Of a stretch of 64,000 bases of DNA, positions 44,287 to 52,360 are shown piece after piece. Origin of the DNA: Telmatobacter sp. DSM 110680 (GTDB lineage: Bacteria; Acidobacteriota; Terriglobia; Terriglobales; Acidobacteriaceae); contig NZ_CP121196.1 in NCBI RefSeq assembly GCF_039994875.1, positions 2,232,001 through 2,296,000 on the forward strand, given 5' to 3'. The position numbers and the translations under genes are program-made. The notes below the pieces were generated by a model, which was not told the DNA's origin, did not search any database, and saw only the letters and a program-made list of their open reading frames with translations. How positions within the stretch are numbered: the first letter of the stretch is position 1; every line of letters starts with the position of its first letter.

Positions 44287-45020
44287 GGGCGCTCCGATGG
44301 GGCGTCGGCGCGACCAGTAATCATCGCGCGCATGCGACTCCGAAATCCGGCGAGAATGATCATCGCAACATGGACGATGAGGAAGAGAACTAGAAGATCA
44401 GTAACGAAGAAGTGAAGAGTGCGCGCGGATTGGCGGCCTCCGAGAAGGTTGACGGTGGCCGGGACGGCAGAGTCGAAGGCGGGCGACAAGGCGAGACCGG
44501 TCCAGATGACGAGTGGGAAAAGAATGAAGATGACGACCAGATAGGAGATGCGCTGGACGACGTTGTACGCGCGGCTCTCTGCCGGATCGGGTGGCGCCCG
44601 ACGGAAAGTTTTTGCGAAGACTTTTGTGAAGGCGCTCCAACTTCGGTCGGCAGGCGCGGGGAAGAGGTTTTTGCGGAAGTGTCGGGTGAGGAGACCGGCG
44701 ATCACATAGATGACTCCGGTGATCACCAGGAGCCATGCGGCTTGGAAGTGGAGATATCGGCTCCAGCCATTCTGGTCGGGCATCACGTAGTTGTAGCCAG
44801 AGGGAACGGTGTCGCGCGAGGACGGAATGGGAATCTTGAAGAGCGGAGTGGTGCCGGAGTTGCCGGTTTCACCCCAGTAAAAGCGCGGGTGCGAGATTAC
44901 GATCTCACCGCCGGTGATGAGCAGAGCCAGGAACGATATGACGGTGATCCAGTGGGTGATGCGAACAAGCGCAGTATGCCGCTGTGTCGCTTGCAATTGG
45001 GGTGAGGAAGTGACTGACAC
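44283..45020 (-). CDS. Cytochrome b-type membrane subunit partnering the Moco protein
   Basis: A 245-residue protein with four or five membrane helices (ITHWITVISFLALLITGGEI, YLHFQAAWLLVITGVIYVIA, ISYLVVIFILFPLVIWTGLA, LHFFVTDLLVLFLIVHVAMI). Histidines in RITHW, RYLHF, RTLHFF and IVHV are the probable haem ligands, as in the b561/hydrogenase cytochrome b group. GTG 45020 is chosen, which places RITHW about 20 residues in. The frame runs on to an ATG at 45200, but that extension is encoded by a dispersed repeat and is unlikely to be native. No good Shine-Dalgarno is seen at GTG. It overlaps the Moco gene and should be its quinone-side electron partner. Confidence 0.83.
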   Translation of the reverse strand: MSVTSSPQLQATQRHTALVRITHWITVISFLALLITGGEIVISHPRFYWGETGNSGTTPLFKIPIPSSRDTVPSGYNYVMPDQNGWSRYLHFQAAWLLVITGVIYVIAGLLTRHFRKNLFPAPADRSWSAFTKVFAKTFRRAPPDPAESRAYNVVQRISYLVVIFILFPLVIWTGLALSPAFDSAVPATVNLLGGRQSARTLHFFVTDLLVLFLIVHVAMIILAGFRSRMRAMITGRADAPSERP

Positions 45021-45122
45021 GCGGGGAGAATAGCACAATGCAGGCGCGGATGACTCCGGAATTTTCGTGTACTTAGACTCTTGGCCAGAACAACCACCCT
45101 GTTGCGGATTGATGCGTGGGAA

Positions 45123-45194
45123 AAGCAGATCCTTCACTCCGCTAACCCCATGAACCGTGCCCATAGGGCCCCAAGACGCTTCGTTCAGGATGAC
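45123..45194. repeat. Dispersed element B, long form
   Basis: Begins GCAGATCCTTCACTCCGC and ends CGCTTCGTTCAGGATGACA, with a middle insert (CTAACCCCATGAACCGTGCC to GGGCCCC) resembling the hairpin insert at 43198-43226 but without the long perfect stem. GCGGATTGATG precedes it, as in other units. It overlaps the spurious 5' extension of the cytochrome b frame. Confidence 0.75.
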
Positions 45195-45250
45195 AAGCAA
45201 GGAAGGCGAGACTTGGATGATGAACGCGAGTACAGGCGCAAGCGTTTGCT

Positions 45251-46312
45251 CTAATTGAGGAACATGGTGCGGTAGAGGGTGTCGCGCTGGACGGGTTTGA
45301 AGCCGGCGTCGCGGATGATGCGGCGGAGTTCTTCTTCCGTGGTGCAGTTGCTGGTGCCTGCGGCCTTGACCACGTTCTCTTCGAGCATGACGGAGCCTAC
45401 GTCGTTGCCGCCGAAGTGGAGGCCTAACTCGAGGACCTTGAGGCCTTGCGTGACCCAGCTTGCTTGTACGTTCTCGATGTTGTCGAGGTAGAGGCGCGCG
45501 ATGGCGAGGACCTTGAGGTATTCGACAGAGGTGGCTTCTTCCCAGCCGCGGCCGCCGAGGGCGGTGTTGTTGGGCTGGAAGCTCCAGGGGATGAATGCCG
45601 TGAATCCGCCGGTCTCTTCCTGAAGCTGACGGACGACTTCAAAGTGGTTGATGCGCTGGTCGAAGGTTTCGCCGACGCCGAACATCATGGTGGCGGTGGT
45701 ACGCATGCCGAGCTGATGGGCCGTGCGATGGACGGCTACCCAGTCGGCGGTGCGGCATTTGAGGCGGGCGATGCGCTTGCGGACGTCGTCGTCGAGGATT
45801 TCGGCGCCTCCGCCGGGGATGGAGTCGAGGCCGGCATCGCGGAGACGGGAGATCGTGGTGCGCAGATCGAGTTCGCTGTATTCGGCGATCGCCAGGATTT
45901 CAGAGGCGCTGAGGCAGTGAAGCCAGATTTTTGGGAAGCGCTGCTTGATGCCGGTGAAGAGGCGTTCGAACCAGTCGATTTTTAAATCGGGGTGAAGGCC
46001 ACCCTGCATTAGGACGCCGGTGCCGCCCATTTCTTCAGTCTCGGCGATCTTCTCGTAGATTTTCTCGAAGTCGAGGATGTAGCCCTCGTCGGCGCGAGGG
46101 ATATTTTTGCCTTCTTTGGGGAGGGGACGGTAGAACGCGCAGAACGTGCAGTACTCGGTACAAAAGTTGGTGTAGTTGATGTTGCGATCGATGATGTAGG
46201 TGACTACGCCTTCGGGGTGAAGGCGGCGACGGACGGCGTCGGCCTCGAAGCCCAGCCCGATGAGGTCAGGGGAGTTGAAGTAATCGAGGGCTTGTGGGCG
46301 GGTCAGCGACAT
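45251..46312 (-). CDS. mqnC: Cyclic dehypoxanthinylfutalosine synthase (radical SAM), menaquinone futalosine pathway
   Basis: A 353-residue radical SAM enzyme that cyclises dehypoxanthine futalosine in the alternative menaquinone route. The [4Fe-4S] motif is Cys51-x3-Cys55-x2-Cys58 (NFCTEYCTFCAFYR). Family markers are IIDRNINYTNF, TGVLMQGGLHPDLKIDW, the DSIPGGGAEILDDDVR segment and WSFQPNNTALGG, then GGNDVGSVMLEENVV. Length is standard. Other mqn genes are not nearby, so the pathway is dispersed. It implies a menaquinone-using respiratory chain, consistent with the cytochromes found in this window. Confidence 0.95.
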   Translation of the reverse strand: MSLTRPQALDYFNSPDLIGLGFEADAVRRRLHPEGVVTYIIDRNINYTNFCTEYCTFCAFYRPLPKEGKNIPRADEGYILDFEKIYEKIAETEEMGGTGVLMQGGLHPDLKIDWFERLFTGIKQRFPKIWLHCLSASEILAIAEYSELDLRTTISRLRDAGLDSIPGGGAEILDDDVRKRIARLKCRTADWVAVHRTAHQLGMRTTATMMFGVGETFDQRINHFEVVRQLQEETGGFTAFIPWSFQPNNTALGGRGWEEATSVEYLKVLAIARLYLDNIENVQASWVTQGLKVLELGLHFGGNDVGSVMLEENVVKAAGTSNCTTEEELRRIIRDAGFKPVQRDTLYRTMFLN

Positions 46313-46323
46313 ATAGACAGTTT

Positions 46324-46399
46324 ACAGTGGTCAGTGGTCAGTGGTAAGTGGTAAGTGGTCAGTGGTCAGTGGTCAGTGGTCAGTGGTCAGTGGTCAGTG
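46324..46399. repeat. Tandem repeat of 7-bp unit GTCAGTG
   Basis: Ten full units from 46330 to 46399 after a partial unit; two neighbouring units (46344-46357) are GTAAGTG variants, the rest are identical. The array begins 12 bases upstream of the mqnC start codon, so copy number changes would alter its leader or promoter spacing. Confidence 0.95.
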
Positions 46400-46446
46400 T
46401 GAAGACGTTCATCCATGGGAAAAGAAAGCCAGATAGAGAGGGAGCA

Positions 46447-46602
46447 TTAGCTTCGTTTTGATTTGCGGAAAAGGAAGAAGCCTCGTTTCTGAATGGGGTC
46501 GCGGCGGGTACGGGAGAGGTTCGATGCGGTGGAGATTCCGCTGAAGAGGACGAACCAGTCCCAGAAAGCTCGGAGGGTTCCTTTTTTCGATTCGTTGCTC
46601 AT
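46447..46602 (-). CDS. Small basic protein, hypothetical
   Basis: A possible 51-residue protein beginning MSNESKKGTLRAFWDWFVLF and ending in a basic tail (GFFLFRKSKRS). One amphipathic or membrane-edge helix (AFWDWFVLFSGIST) could bind the membrane surface. The frame is open upstream to 46746, but the extra 48 residues are low-complexity and partly encoded by a 12-bp tandem repeat, so ATG 46602 is preferred. No strong ribosome site is visible. It could be a real small gene or chance; the composition favours real. Confidence 0.4.
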   Translation of the reverse strand: MSNESKKGTLRAFWDWFVLFSGISTASNLSRTRRDPIQKRGFFLFRKSKRS

Positions 46603-46696
46603 GTTGGATTGAGTTCCAGTTTGGTGCCCCAGTTTATTGGAGTTGCGAGATGCGCTGACGGACGCGGAAATCTTGCGGCTATCGGCTGGAATTTGG

Positions 46697-46720
46697 CTTC
46701 TGGGCAGGCTTCTGGGCAGG
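46697..46720. repeat. 12-bp direct duplication CTTCTGGGCAGG
   Basis: Two identical adjacent copies in the gene-free region between the small protein and the cytochrome c gene. Probably replication slippage. The surrounding 46603-46880 shows no other feature. Confidence 0.85.
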
Positions 46721-46880
46721 TTTTTTATTGGGGCTGGAAATGCCAAAGCTCATGAGAAAGAAACGAAAGCCTTTACGGAGCGAATCTGACAGACTCATTA
46801 AAATGCCTTTCCGGGACGTCTTAAGGATATCTCGCTCCGTGCTTTCAGGTGCGTGATGATCTGCTTGACGCGGAGGTAAG

Positions 46881-46958
46881 AGCAGGTCCTTCGGCTCCTC
46901 TTAACCCATGAACGACCGAGTCCTTCACGGTGGCCCAGGCCGCTCCGCTCAGGATGAC
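46881..46958. repeat. Dispersed element B, long form
   Basis: Begins GCAGGTCCTTCGGCTCC and ends CCGCTCCGCTCAGGATGACA, with a longer middle insert (TTAACCCATGAACGACC to GGTGGCCCAGG) as at 45123-45194. A short further fragment, GCAGATCCTTAGG, lies at about 46990. Confidence 0.75.
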
Positions 46959-47040
46959 AGAGGGATGAGTGGATTGAGGCCGTGGAAATGCAGATCCTTA
47001 GGGCCGACTCTCCCTCCATTCTCGATCAGCCATCGGAGCT

Positions 47041-47622
47041 TTATTGCGGGGCCGGGGTTTCTGGAGTGGGGACGTGGGGGCGGGCTTCGGCTGGCGGAGC
47101 GGGGGCGCGGTTGAGGATATCGAGGACGGCGGGGGGCATGGGTTTGTTGGCGTTGGCCAGGAAGATGCTTACCTGCCACATCTCGTCGTCGCTGAGCTGC
47201 GTTTTGAAGGAGGGCATGCCGGTGAGGCGAATACCGTTGAGGACCTTCCAGTAGGTTTCGCTGGGCGGATCGTCGCTGACGCCGACTACATCAGGATTGT
47301 TGTGGTGGGGTTCAAGCAAAGACGGCGCGTCGGGATACATGTGGGCGCCGATGGCGGCAGGCTTGTTGTGTTGACCATGGCAGAAGGCGCAGCGGTCGAC
47401 GTAGATATGGGCTCCGGCGGTGAGGTTGGTCTGGTCGGGCTGCATGTGAGTGCCAACCTGTTCCTTTTGAATGCGCGCGTTGAGCGGCATGTGAACGATT
47501 TGAGCTTCATGCGGGAATGGGGGATCGGAGACGGCGACGGGTACATTGCCATACATAAGGTAAGCAAGTCCGACGAGCGGGACCAGGACAATGCCGATGA
47601 TGAATCCGAGCAGGAATCGCAT
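47041..47622 (-). CDS. Membrane-anchored monohaem cytochrome c
   Basis: A 193-residue protein with an uncleaved N-terminal anchor (FLLGFIIGIVLVPLVGLAYL) and one class I cytochrome c domain. The haem site is CAFCH in YVDRCAFCHGQHNKP, and the sixth ligand is probably the Met of RLTGMPSFKTQLSDDEMW. The C-terminus is Pro/Ala-rich. It probably shuttles electrons in the periplasm; no oxidase or other partner is adjacent. About 320 bases separate it from the divergent barrel protein gene. Confidence 0.9.
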   Translation of the reverse strand: MRFLLGFIIGIVLVPLVGLAYLMYGNVPVAVSDPPFPHEAQIVHMPLNARIQKEQVGTHMQPDQTNLTAGAHIYVDRCAFCHGQHNKPAAIGAHMYPDAPSLLEPHHNNPDVVGVSDDPPSETYWKVLNGIRLTGMPSFKTQLSDDEMWQVSIFLANANKPMPPAVLDILNRAPAPPAEARPHVPTPETPAPQ

Positions 47623-47943
47623 AAGTGGGTGCAGCCTCCGTCGTTTTCATCGTATTGCATGGGCCCTGGGGCGAGGCAAAAAGAGTTGGCCTGCGTCCAA
47701 TGGATGACAGCACCGCGCAACAGATATTCGGCGTTTCACGAGGCAGCGAGTGAATAAGCGCGTCGCCTAGGGTGGTTGTGTTTGATTCTGAGCGATTCTG
47801 GCACCTTCTCAGGAACGCTTAGGACCGGGCGTCTTTGGTTTGCGATAATTGACGGTAGGGGTGTGCTCGGCTCCGGAATGTGTTTAACCCATGGATGAAG
47901 GTGTGTCCGCGGGGACCCCGCAGTTGGAGGTAAGTCAAGAACG
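47623..47943. other. Divergent gene-free region
   Basis: 321 bases between the cytochrome c start and the barrel protein start, which diverge, so it must hold both promoters. GATAAT at about 47844 resembles a -10 for the rightward gene but no -35 at proper distance is evident. GGAGG lies about 13 bases before the ATG at 47944. No repeats were seen. Confidence 0.45.
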
Positions 47944-48690
47944 ATGTTTTCTTTTCGCCGTTTTTTGGTAGTTATGGCGGTTATTTCGCTTGTTTCTTTC
48001 GGTGCTTTGGCGCAGAGCCCGGATTCCAGCAGCAGTACTCCTACGCAAGATCAGACGCCGCCTCAGGCACCCGCTGCTGTTCCTAACCAGCAAGGTCCGG
48101 TTACGGTACAAGCGCGGATCAAGGCGCGCCGTGAAGCGCGTCGCGCGCAGGCCATTCACGATACATACGCGCATTTGTATGAGGTATTTGTAGGGGCCGG
48201 ATATCAGCGGTTTACGCCAGGACCGACATTGCAGCGGACGACGATGTACTCGTGGGATGTGGCGGTGACACGGTACTGGAGCGAGAAGCTGGGGCTGACC
48301 TTTGAGGGCCGCGGCAATTATGGGACGGCGTTTGTTGGTTTGAATTCAACGTCGCTGACGCGTCCGGCGATTAGCCACTATGACGTGCTGGTAGGGCCGA
48401 CTTATCGATTCAAGATGCGACCACGGTATTCGATCGCGGGAAGCGTCAAGGGCGGCGTTGCGATGAGTAATTTTGCCGCCGACACGAATGGATTCGGGAC
48501 GGCAGTGCTGGGCCTCTATCCGGACGGAACGACGTATGCGTTGAATGCCAGCGTGATTGGTGAAGTGAATATTACGCCGAGTTTCTCGCTACGGCTGGCG
48601 CCTGAATATATGGCGACGGGGTTTGGATCGACGCTGCAGAATGATTTCGGGGCAACGTATGGATTTGTTTACCGGTTTGGAAGGCAGTAG
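47944..48690 (+). CDS. Small outer membrane beta-barrel protein
   Basis: A 248-residue exported protein. Signal peptide about residues 1-23 (LVVMAVISLVSFGALAQ), then a Pro/Gln/Ser-rich linker and a basic helix (ARIKARREARRAQAI). From about 78 the sequence alternates aromatic/hydrophobic and polar residues in short strands: YEVFVGAGYQRF, YSWDVAVTRYWSEKLGLTFE, YDVLVGPTYRFKMRPRYSIA, with a terminal TYGFVYRFGRQ. This pattern fits an 8-stranded OmpA/OmpW-like barrel with an aromatic near the C-terminus. No function can be assigned. A good terminator follows 50 bases downstream. Confidence 0.82.
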   Translation: MFSFRRFLVVMAVISLVSFGALAQSPDSSSSTPTQDQTPPQAPAAVPNQQGPVTVQARIKARREARRAQAIHDTYAHLYEVFVGAGYQRFTPGPTLQRTTMYSWDVAVTRYWSEKLGLTFEGRGNYGTAFVGLNSTSLTRPAISHYDVLVGPTYRFKMRPRYSIAGSVKGGVAMSNFAADTNGFGTAVLGLYPDGTTYALNASVIGEVNITPSFSLRLAPEYMATGFGSTLQNDFGATYGFVYRFGRQ

Positions 48691-48738
48691 AAGCAGGAGC
48701 CAAGGAATAGGGTCCAGGGAATAGGGAGTAACGAGCAA

Positions 48739-48765
48739 CGGCTCACCTTAATGGTGAGCCGTTTT
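48739..48765. terminator. Intrinsic terminator after the barrel protein gene
   Basis: CGGCTCACC (48739-48747) pairs with GGTGAGCCG (48753-48761) over a 5-base loop, followed by TTTT. It lies between the convergent barrel and fumarase genes and mainly serves the rightward one. Confidence 0.9.
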
Positions 48766-48790
48766 GATTTTGCTGCTCACTGTTCACTCG

Positions 48791-50320
48791 TCACTGCAAT
48801 ATCGGGATGTTGGCGATGCGTTGTTGCCACTCTGCTGGGCCGGTGTTGTGGACGCTAGTGCCTTTGGAGTCGACGGCGACGGTTACGGGCATGTCTTTGA
48901 CTTCGAATTCATAGATGCCTTCCATGCCGAGGTCTTCGAAGGCCAACTGGCGCGCGCTGATGATGGCTTTCGAGACGAGGTAGGCGGCTCCGCCGACGGC
49001 CATTAAATAGACTGCTCCGAACTCTTTGATGGCATCGATGGCGGTGGGACCGCGCTCGGCTTTGCCGACCATACCAAGCAGACCGGTTTCGGCGAGCATC
49101 TGGCGAGTGAACTTGTCCATGCGGGTGGCGGTGGTGGGGCCGGCAGGGCCGATGACTTCTTCGCGGACCGGATCGACGGGGCCGACGTAGTAGATGAAGC
49201 GATCTTTGAAATCGACGGGGAGTTTTTCGCCGCGGCTGAGCATGTCGGTCATCCGCTTGTGAGCGGCATCGCGGCCGGTGAGGAGTTTGCCGTTGAGCAG
49301 CAGAACTTCACCGGGCTTCCATGTGTCGGCTTCGGCGCGGGTGATGCCGTCGAGATTCACTCGCTTTGCCCGGGAGACGTCATAGGTGAGTTTGGGCCAG
49401 AGGTCGAGCGATGGCGGATCGAGGTAGGCGGGGCCTGAGCCGTCGAGGACAACGTGCGCGTGGCGGGTGGCGGCGCAGTTGGGAATCATGGCGACGGGCA
49501 GGTTGGCGGCGTGTGTCGGGGTGTCGAGGATTTTGACGTCGAGGACCGTGGTGAGGCCGCCGAGGCCCTGCGCGCCGATGCCGAGGCGGTTCACCTTGTC
49601 ATATAGTTCGACGCGAAGTTTTTCTGCTGTCGTTTTAGGGCCGCGGTCAATGAGGTCCTGAATGTCGATGTCGTCCATGAGGGCTTGCTTGGCGAGGAGC
49701 ATGGCTTTTTCTGCGGTGCCGCCGATGCCGATGCCGAGCATGCCGGGAGGACACCATCCGGCGCCCATGGTAGGGATCGTTTTGAGTACCCACTCGACAA
49801 CGGAATCAGAGGGGTTGAGCATGACGAATTTGCTTTTGGCCTCGGAGCCTCCGCCCTTGGCGGCTACGGTGATGTCGACCTTGTTGCCTTTGACGAGCTC
49901 GACGTTGACGGTGGCGGGTGTGTTGTCTTTGGTGTTCTTGCGGGATCCGGCGGGGTCGGCGAGTAGTGAGGCGCGAAGCTTGTTGTCAGGGTCGAGATAG
50001 GCGCGGCGGACGCCTTCGTCGGACATGCCCTGCAAGTCGAGGGTGGGCGGTCCGCCGTCGGGACCTTCGAAGCGGACCTCCATGCCGACCTTGACGAAGA
50101 CGTTGACGATGCCTGTGTCCTGGCAGATGGGGCGGTGGCCCTCGGCGCACATGCGGCTGTTGATAAGGATCTGCGCCATGGCGTCCTTGGCCGCGTGGGA
50201 TTGCTCGCGCTCGTAGGCCTTCGTCAGGCTGGTGATGTAGTCGGTGGGGTGATAGTAGCTGATGTATTGGAGGGCGCCGGCGACGGTGCGGATGAAATCT
50301 TCCTGGCGGATGACGGTCAT
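48791..50320 (-). CDS. Class I fumarate hydratase (iron-sulfur)
   Basis: A 509-residue single-chain enzyme combining the alpha and beta parts found separately in some archaea and bacteria. It hydrates fumarate to malate in the citric acid cycle. The [4Fe-4S] cysteines are in GHRPICQDTGIVNV, TMGAGWCPPGMLGIG and MIPNCAATRHAHVVL; the beta domain has LLLNGKLLTGRDAAHKRMTD and FIYYVGPVDP. AGGAG lies 8 bases before ATG 50320. Being oxygen-labile, it is typical of organisms with low-oxygen or mixed metabolism. It is downstream of the LprI-like gene with about 20 bases between them, so the two may be co-transcribed. Confidence 0.95.
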   Translation of the reverse strand: MTVIRQEDFIRTVAGALQYISYYHPTDYITSLTKAYEREQSHAAKDAMAQILINSRMCAEGHRPICQDTGIVNVFVKVGMEVRFEGPDGGPPTLDLQGMSDEGVRRAYLDPDNKLRASLLADPAGSRKNTKDNTPATVNVELVKGNKVDITVAAKGGGSEAKSKFVMLNPSDSVVEWVLKTIPTMGAGWCPPGMLGIGIGGTAEKAMLLAKQALMDDIDIQDLIDRGPKTTAEKLRVELYDKVNRLGIGAQGLGGLTTVLDVKILDTPTHAANLPVAMIPNCAATRHAHVVLDGSGPAYLDPPSLDLWPKLTYDVSRAKRVNLDGITRAEADTWKPGEVLLLNGKLLTGRDAAHKRMTDMLSRGEKLPVDFKDRFIYYVGPVDPVREEVIGPAGPTTATRMDKFTRQMLAETGLLGMVGKAERGPTAIDAIKEFGAVYLMAVGGAAYLVSKAIISARQLAFEDLGMEGIYEFEVKDMPVTVAVDSKGTSVHNTGPAEWQQRIANIPILQ

Positions 50321-50341
50321 GGGTGAAGCTCCTCGAACCTT

Positions 50342-51445
50342 CTAGGGTAAAGGACGGGGTTTCCATGTGTCGCCCTGCGGCGCACAAGGGGGTTCCACGG
50401 CATCCATATCGCAAAACGATCCGTCGAGTACCGAGATCCGATTAGTGGTGAGGAGAAGTAGCCATGCCTGGTCTGGAACGGTAGGATATCGAAGTTTGGC
50501 AAATGCGAGCCATGCGTTTCGATACTTCAGCCATGCGCGTTCAGCATTGCGAATTCCGTCGGGTTGGACCGCGCCGTATTCGGACTTGTGCTGCTCGGCA
50601 TCGGTCAGAGCTTTGCGATACTCGGAGTTGAGCCGAGCGTCGGCATATTGAAAATCCTGAGCAGATATCTTCGGGTACTTGCCGGATTCGAATGTCCGCA
50701 ATGCTTCGATGAAGTCATCTCGTAGAGTGTCTTCCGCATCGATCTGAAACATGGCTCGCGCGGTGCCGCTCAAGTCGATCTCGCCTCTCGCGTGAGCTTC
50801 CGCATACGCTGCCTCCGCTTTTCGAAGTGTTTCGAAAAGCTCCTTTTGTTCCAGAGTGAATGGAGCGGCGATCTCTTTCAGAATGGTTGATCGTTTCTGG
50901 TCCTGAAACTCACTGCCGCGCGCGGCGCAAAAACCTCCCATGAATCCGCTAGTTATGTCATCGCAAAAATCAAACTTCGCCTTGGCAGAAGCATTCTTTT
51001 TGAGCGAGGCGACGTGATCTAGTCGATATTTGATCTCGGCAGGAGCTCCGCCAGCTTCACAGACGAATTTCTGCGCCAGCGTGAGGTTTTGCGAAACGCC
51101 TTCGCTGTTAGCGTATAGAACTGAGAGCATCGCGGAGCCGCCAAATACACTCGCGATCGTATATCTCGGCTCCAGATTGGCTTGTTGAGCCAGGCGCTCG
51201 GACCATGCGCACTGACGAGCGGCGGCGTAGTCGATTTTGGTACCGACGCCAGAGTAGAGCTTGTAAGAGTTGCAGTCGGGCCATTTCGCAGGCGCTGTGA
51301 CAGTAGTGGCTTCAACTGGTAGCGGAGTCTGGAGGTATTGCCTGCACTTGGCTTGCGTCGAGTCATCGGCATTTTCCGGTTGAGCAATAGCGACGGGCAT
51401 TGAGCAGGCTAACAGCAGTGCAAACCAAATTGGCCGGGGTTTCAT
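50342..51445 (-). CDS. Exported protein with LprI/DUF1311-like C-terminal domain
   Basis: A 367-residue exported protein. Signal peptide about residues 1-22 (WFALLLACSMPVAIAQ). The middle (CRQYLQTPLPVE, CNSYKLYSGVGTKIDYAAAR, then SVLYANSEGVSQNLTLAQKF) recalls Sel1/TPR-like helices with scattered Cys pairs. The C-terminal ~110 residues, from about 255, resemble the lysozyme-inhibitor LprI domain (DAEQHKSEYGAVQPDGIRNA, ERAWLKYRNAWLAFAKLRYP, then a Cys near FCDMDA). LprI-type proteins protect against lysozyme in mycobacteria, but most members are untested. It lies 21 bases ahead of the fumarase gene. Confidence 0.75.
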   Translation of the reverse strand: MKPRPIWFALLLACSMPVAIAQPENADDSTQAKCRQYLQTPLPVEATTVTAPAKWPDCNSYKLYSGVGTKIDYAAARQCAWSERLAQQANLEPRYTIASVFGGSAMLSVLYANSEGVSQNLTLAQKFVCEAGGAPAEIKYRLDHVASLKKNASAKAKFDFCDDITSGFMGGFCAARGSEFQDQKRSTILKEIAAPFTLEQKELFETLRKAEAAYAEAHARGEIDLSGTARAMFQIDAEDTLRDDFIEALRTFESGKYPKISAQDFQYADARLNSEYRKALTDAEQHKSEYGAVQPDGIRNAERAWLKYRNAWLAFAKLRYPTVPDQAWLLLLTTNRISVLDGSFCDMDAVEPPCAPQGDTWKPRPLP

Positions 51446-51511
51446 GTGGAAAGGATAGCGGAGAGGATTGTGCCTAGTCAGTGGTTCGCAGGGTGCGGAA
51501 GAAAGGGTAAC

Positions 51512-51561
51512 CGCAGATCTTTCGCATTCGGTCGAAGTGACTTTCGCTCAAGTTGACAGGC
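51512..51561. repeat. Diverged copy of dispersed element B
   Basis: Reads GCAGATCTTTCGCATTCGG at the left and CGCTCAAGTTGACAGG at the right, with a short insert between. It is the most diverged copy noticed and lies just upstream of the LprI-like gene in the DUF488 gene's downstream spacer. Confidence 0.55.
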
Positions 51562-51585
51562 TGTTATTGAAATCCTCTTTTGGGG

Positions 51586-52134
51586 CTAATCGAACAGCGC
51601 GCCGGATTCGTCTGGATTGGGGTAGGTGGGTTGTCCTTTGATGACTTTGAGGAAGGGCGTAAGCTTATGCTCTTTGGCGGGGGCGGCGGTGAGGATGTCG
51701 CGAACCTGCCAGCCGTTAAGCATCATGGCGTCTGCGATTAGGGAGCGGTGGCAGCGCCAGGGGACGGCTTCGGCGCACATGATGGCGGTGGGAGAGGTGC
51801 TTGCGATTTCGGTGAGGGCGGCGAGGCCTTCGGCGAATTGCGGAGTCGCCATATAGTCGGCGTAACCGCGGAAGGATGCGTTGCGCCAGCCGGTGTTGAT
51901 GGAGTTCTTGCGGGTGGAGCGGCGGCCTCCGAGGGACTTGAGATGCGTGTAGTCGATGTTGGCGGCGTGAAGCGAGGACGCGAGTTCGTCGGTGTTGAAT
52001 TGCGGAACGTGGCGGGATTTGGGGATGGAGCGGACATCGACGAGATGCTGTACGTTGTGCGAGTTCAGCAATGCGATGAACTCTTCGATGGAGTGGGTGG
52101 AGTGGCCGATGGTGAAGAGGACGTTGAGCGCCAC
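51586..52134 (-). CDS. DUF488-family protein
   Basis: A 182-residue cytoplasmic protein. It begins LFTIGHSTHSIEEFIALL and has the family marks VQHLVDVRSIPKSRHVPQFN, then LGGRR, GYADYM and the Cys-containing IMCAEAVPWRCHRSLIAD near residue 130. DUF488 proteins are widespread and of unknown biochemistry, with a proposed link to stress or nucleic acid repair. The start is GTG at 52134 (GTGGCGCTCAAC), adjacent to a repeat unit. Monocistronic as far as seen. Confidence 0.9.
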   Translation of the reverse strand: MALNVLFTIGHSTHSIEEFIALLNSHNVQHLVDVRSIPKSRHVPQFNTDELASSLHAANIDYTHLKSLGGRRSTRKNSINTGWRNASFRGYADYMATPQFAEGLAALTEIASTSPTAIMCAEAVPWRCHRSLIADAMMLNGWQVRDILTAAPAKEHKLTPFLKVIKGQPTYPNPDESGALFD

Positions 52135-52160
52135 AGCCTTATCGTACTGCGAGTTGTTGA

Positions 52161-52330
52161 GCAGGTCCGTCGACTGCGCTCAGGATTACGGGTGCTTTGT
52201 CTCGCTTTTGTGCTTTCCCACTCATGACGCGACGAAACCGCGTCATGAATGGGGTACCCAGGCACCCAGGATCTTGCGGATTGATGCCAAGGGGAAAAGT
52301 TACTCCTGCGGCTTGGCTCAAGATGACGGG
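52161..52330. repeat. Composite dispersed repeat, B-A-B order
   Basis: Element B (52161-52191, GCAGGTCCGTCGACTGCGCT), palindrome A (52216-52260, TCCCACTCATGACGC ... CATGAATGGGGTACCCA), then GCGGATTGATG and a weaker B (52296-52330, ending GGCTCAAGATGACGGG). It occupies the space between the divergent DUF488 and MFS genes, so it lies in their promoter region. Confidence 0.85.
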
Positions 52331-52360
52331 CTTGGGGTCGGCTAGAATGCAACAAGCCGA

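Noticed and set aside
44283..45200. Longer cytochrome b starting at ATG 45200
   Set aside because: The extra ~60 residues are encoded by a dispersed repeat and spacer and have no membrane or family character.
46324..46399. Possible CRISPR array
   Set aside because: The unit is 7 bp with no spacers; it is a simple tandem repeat.
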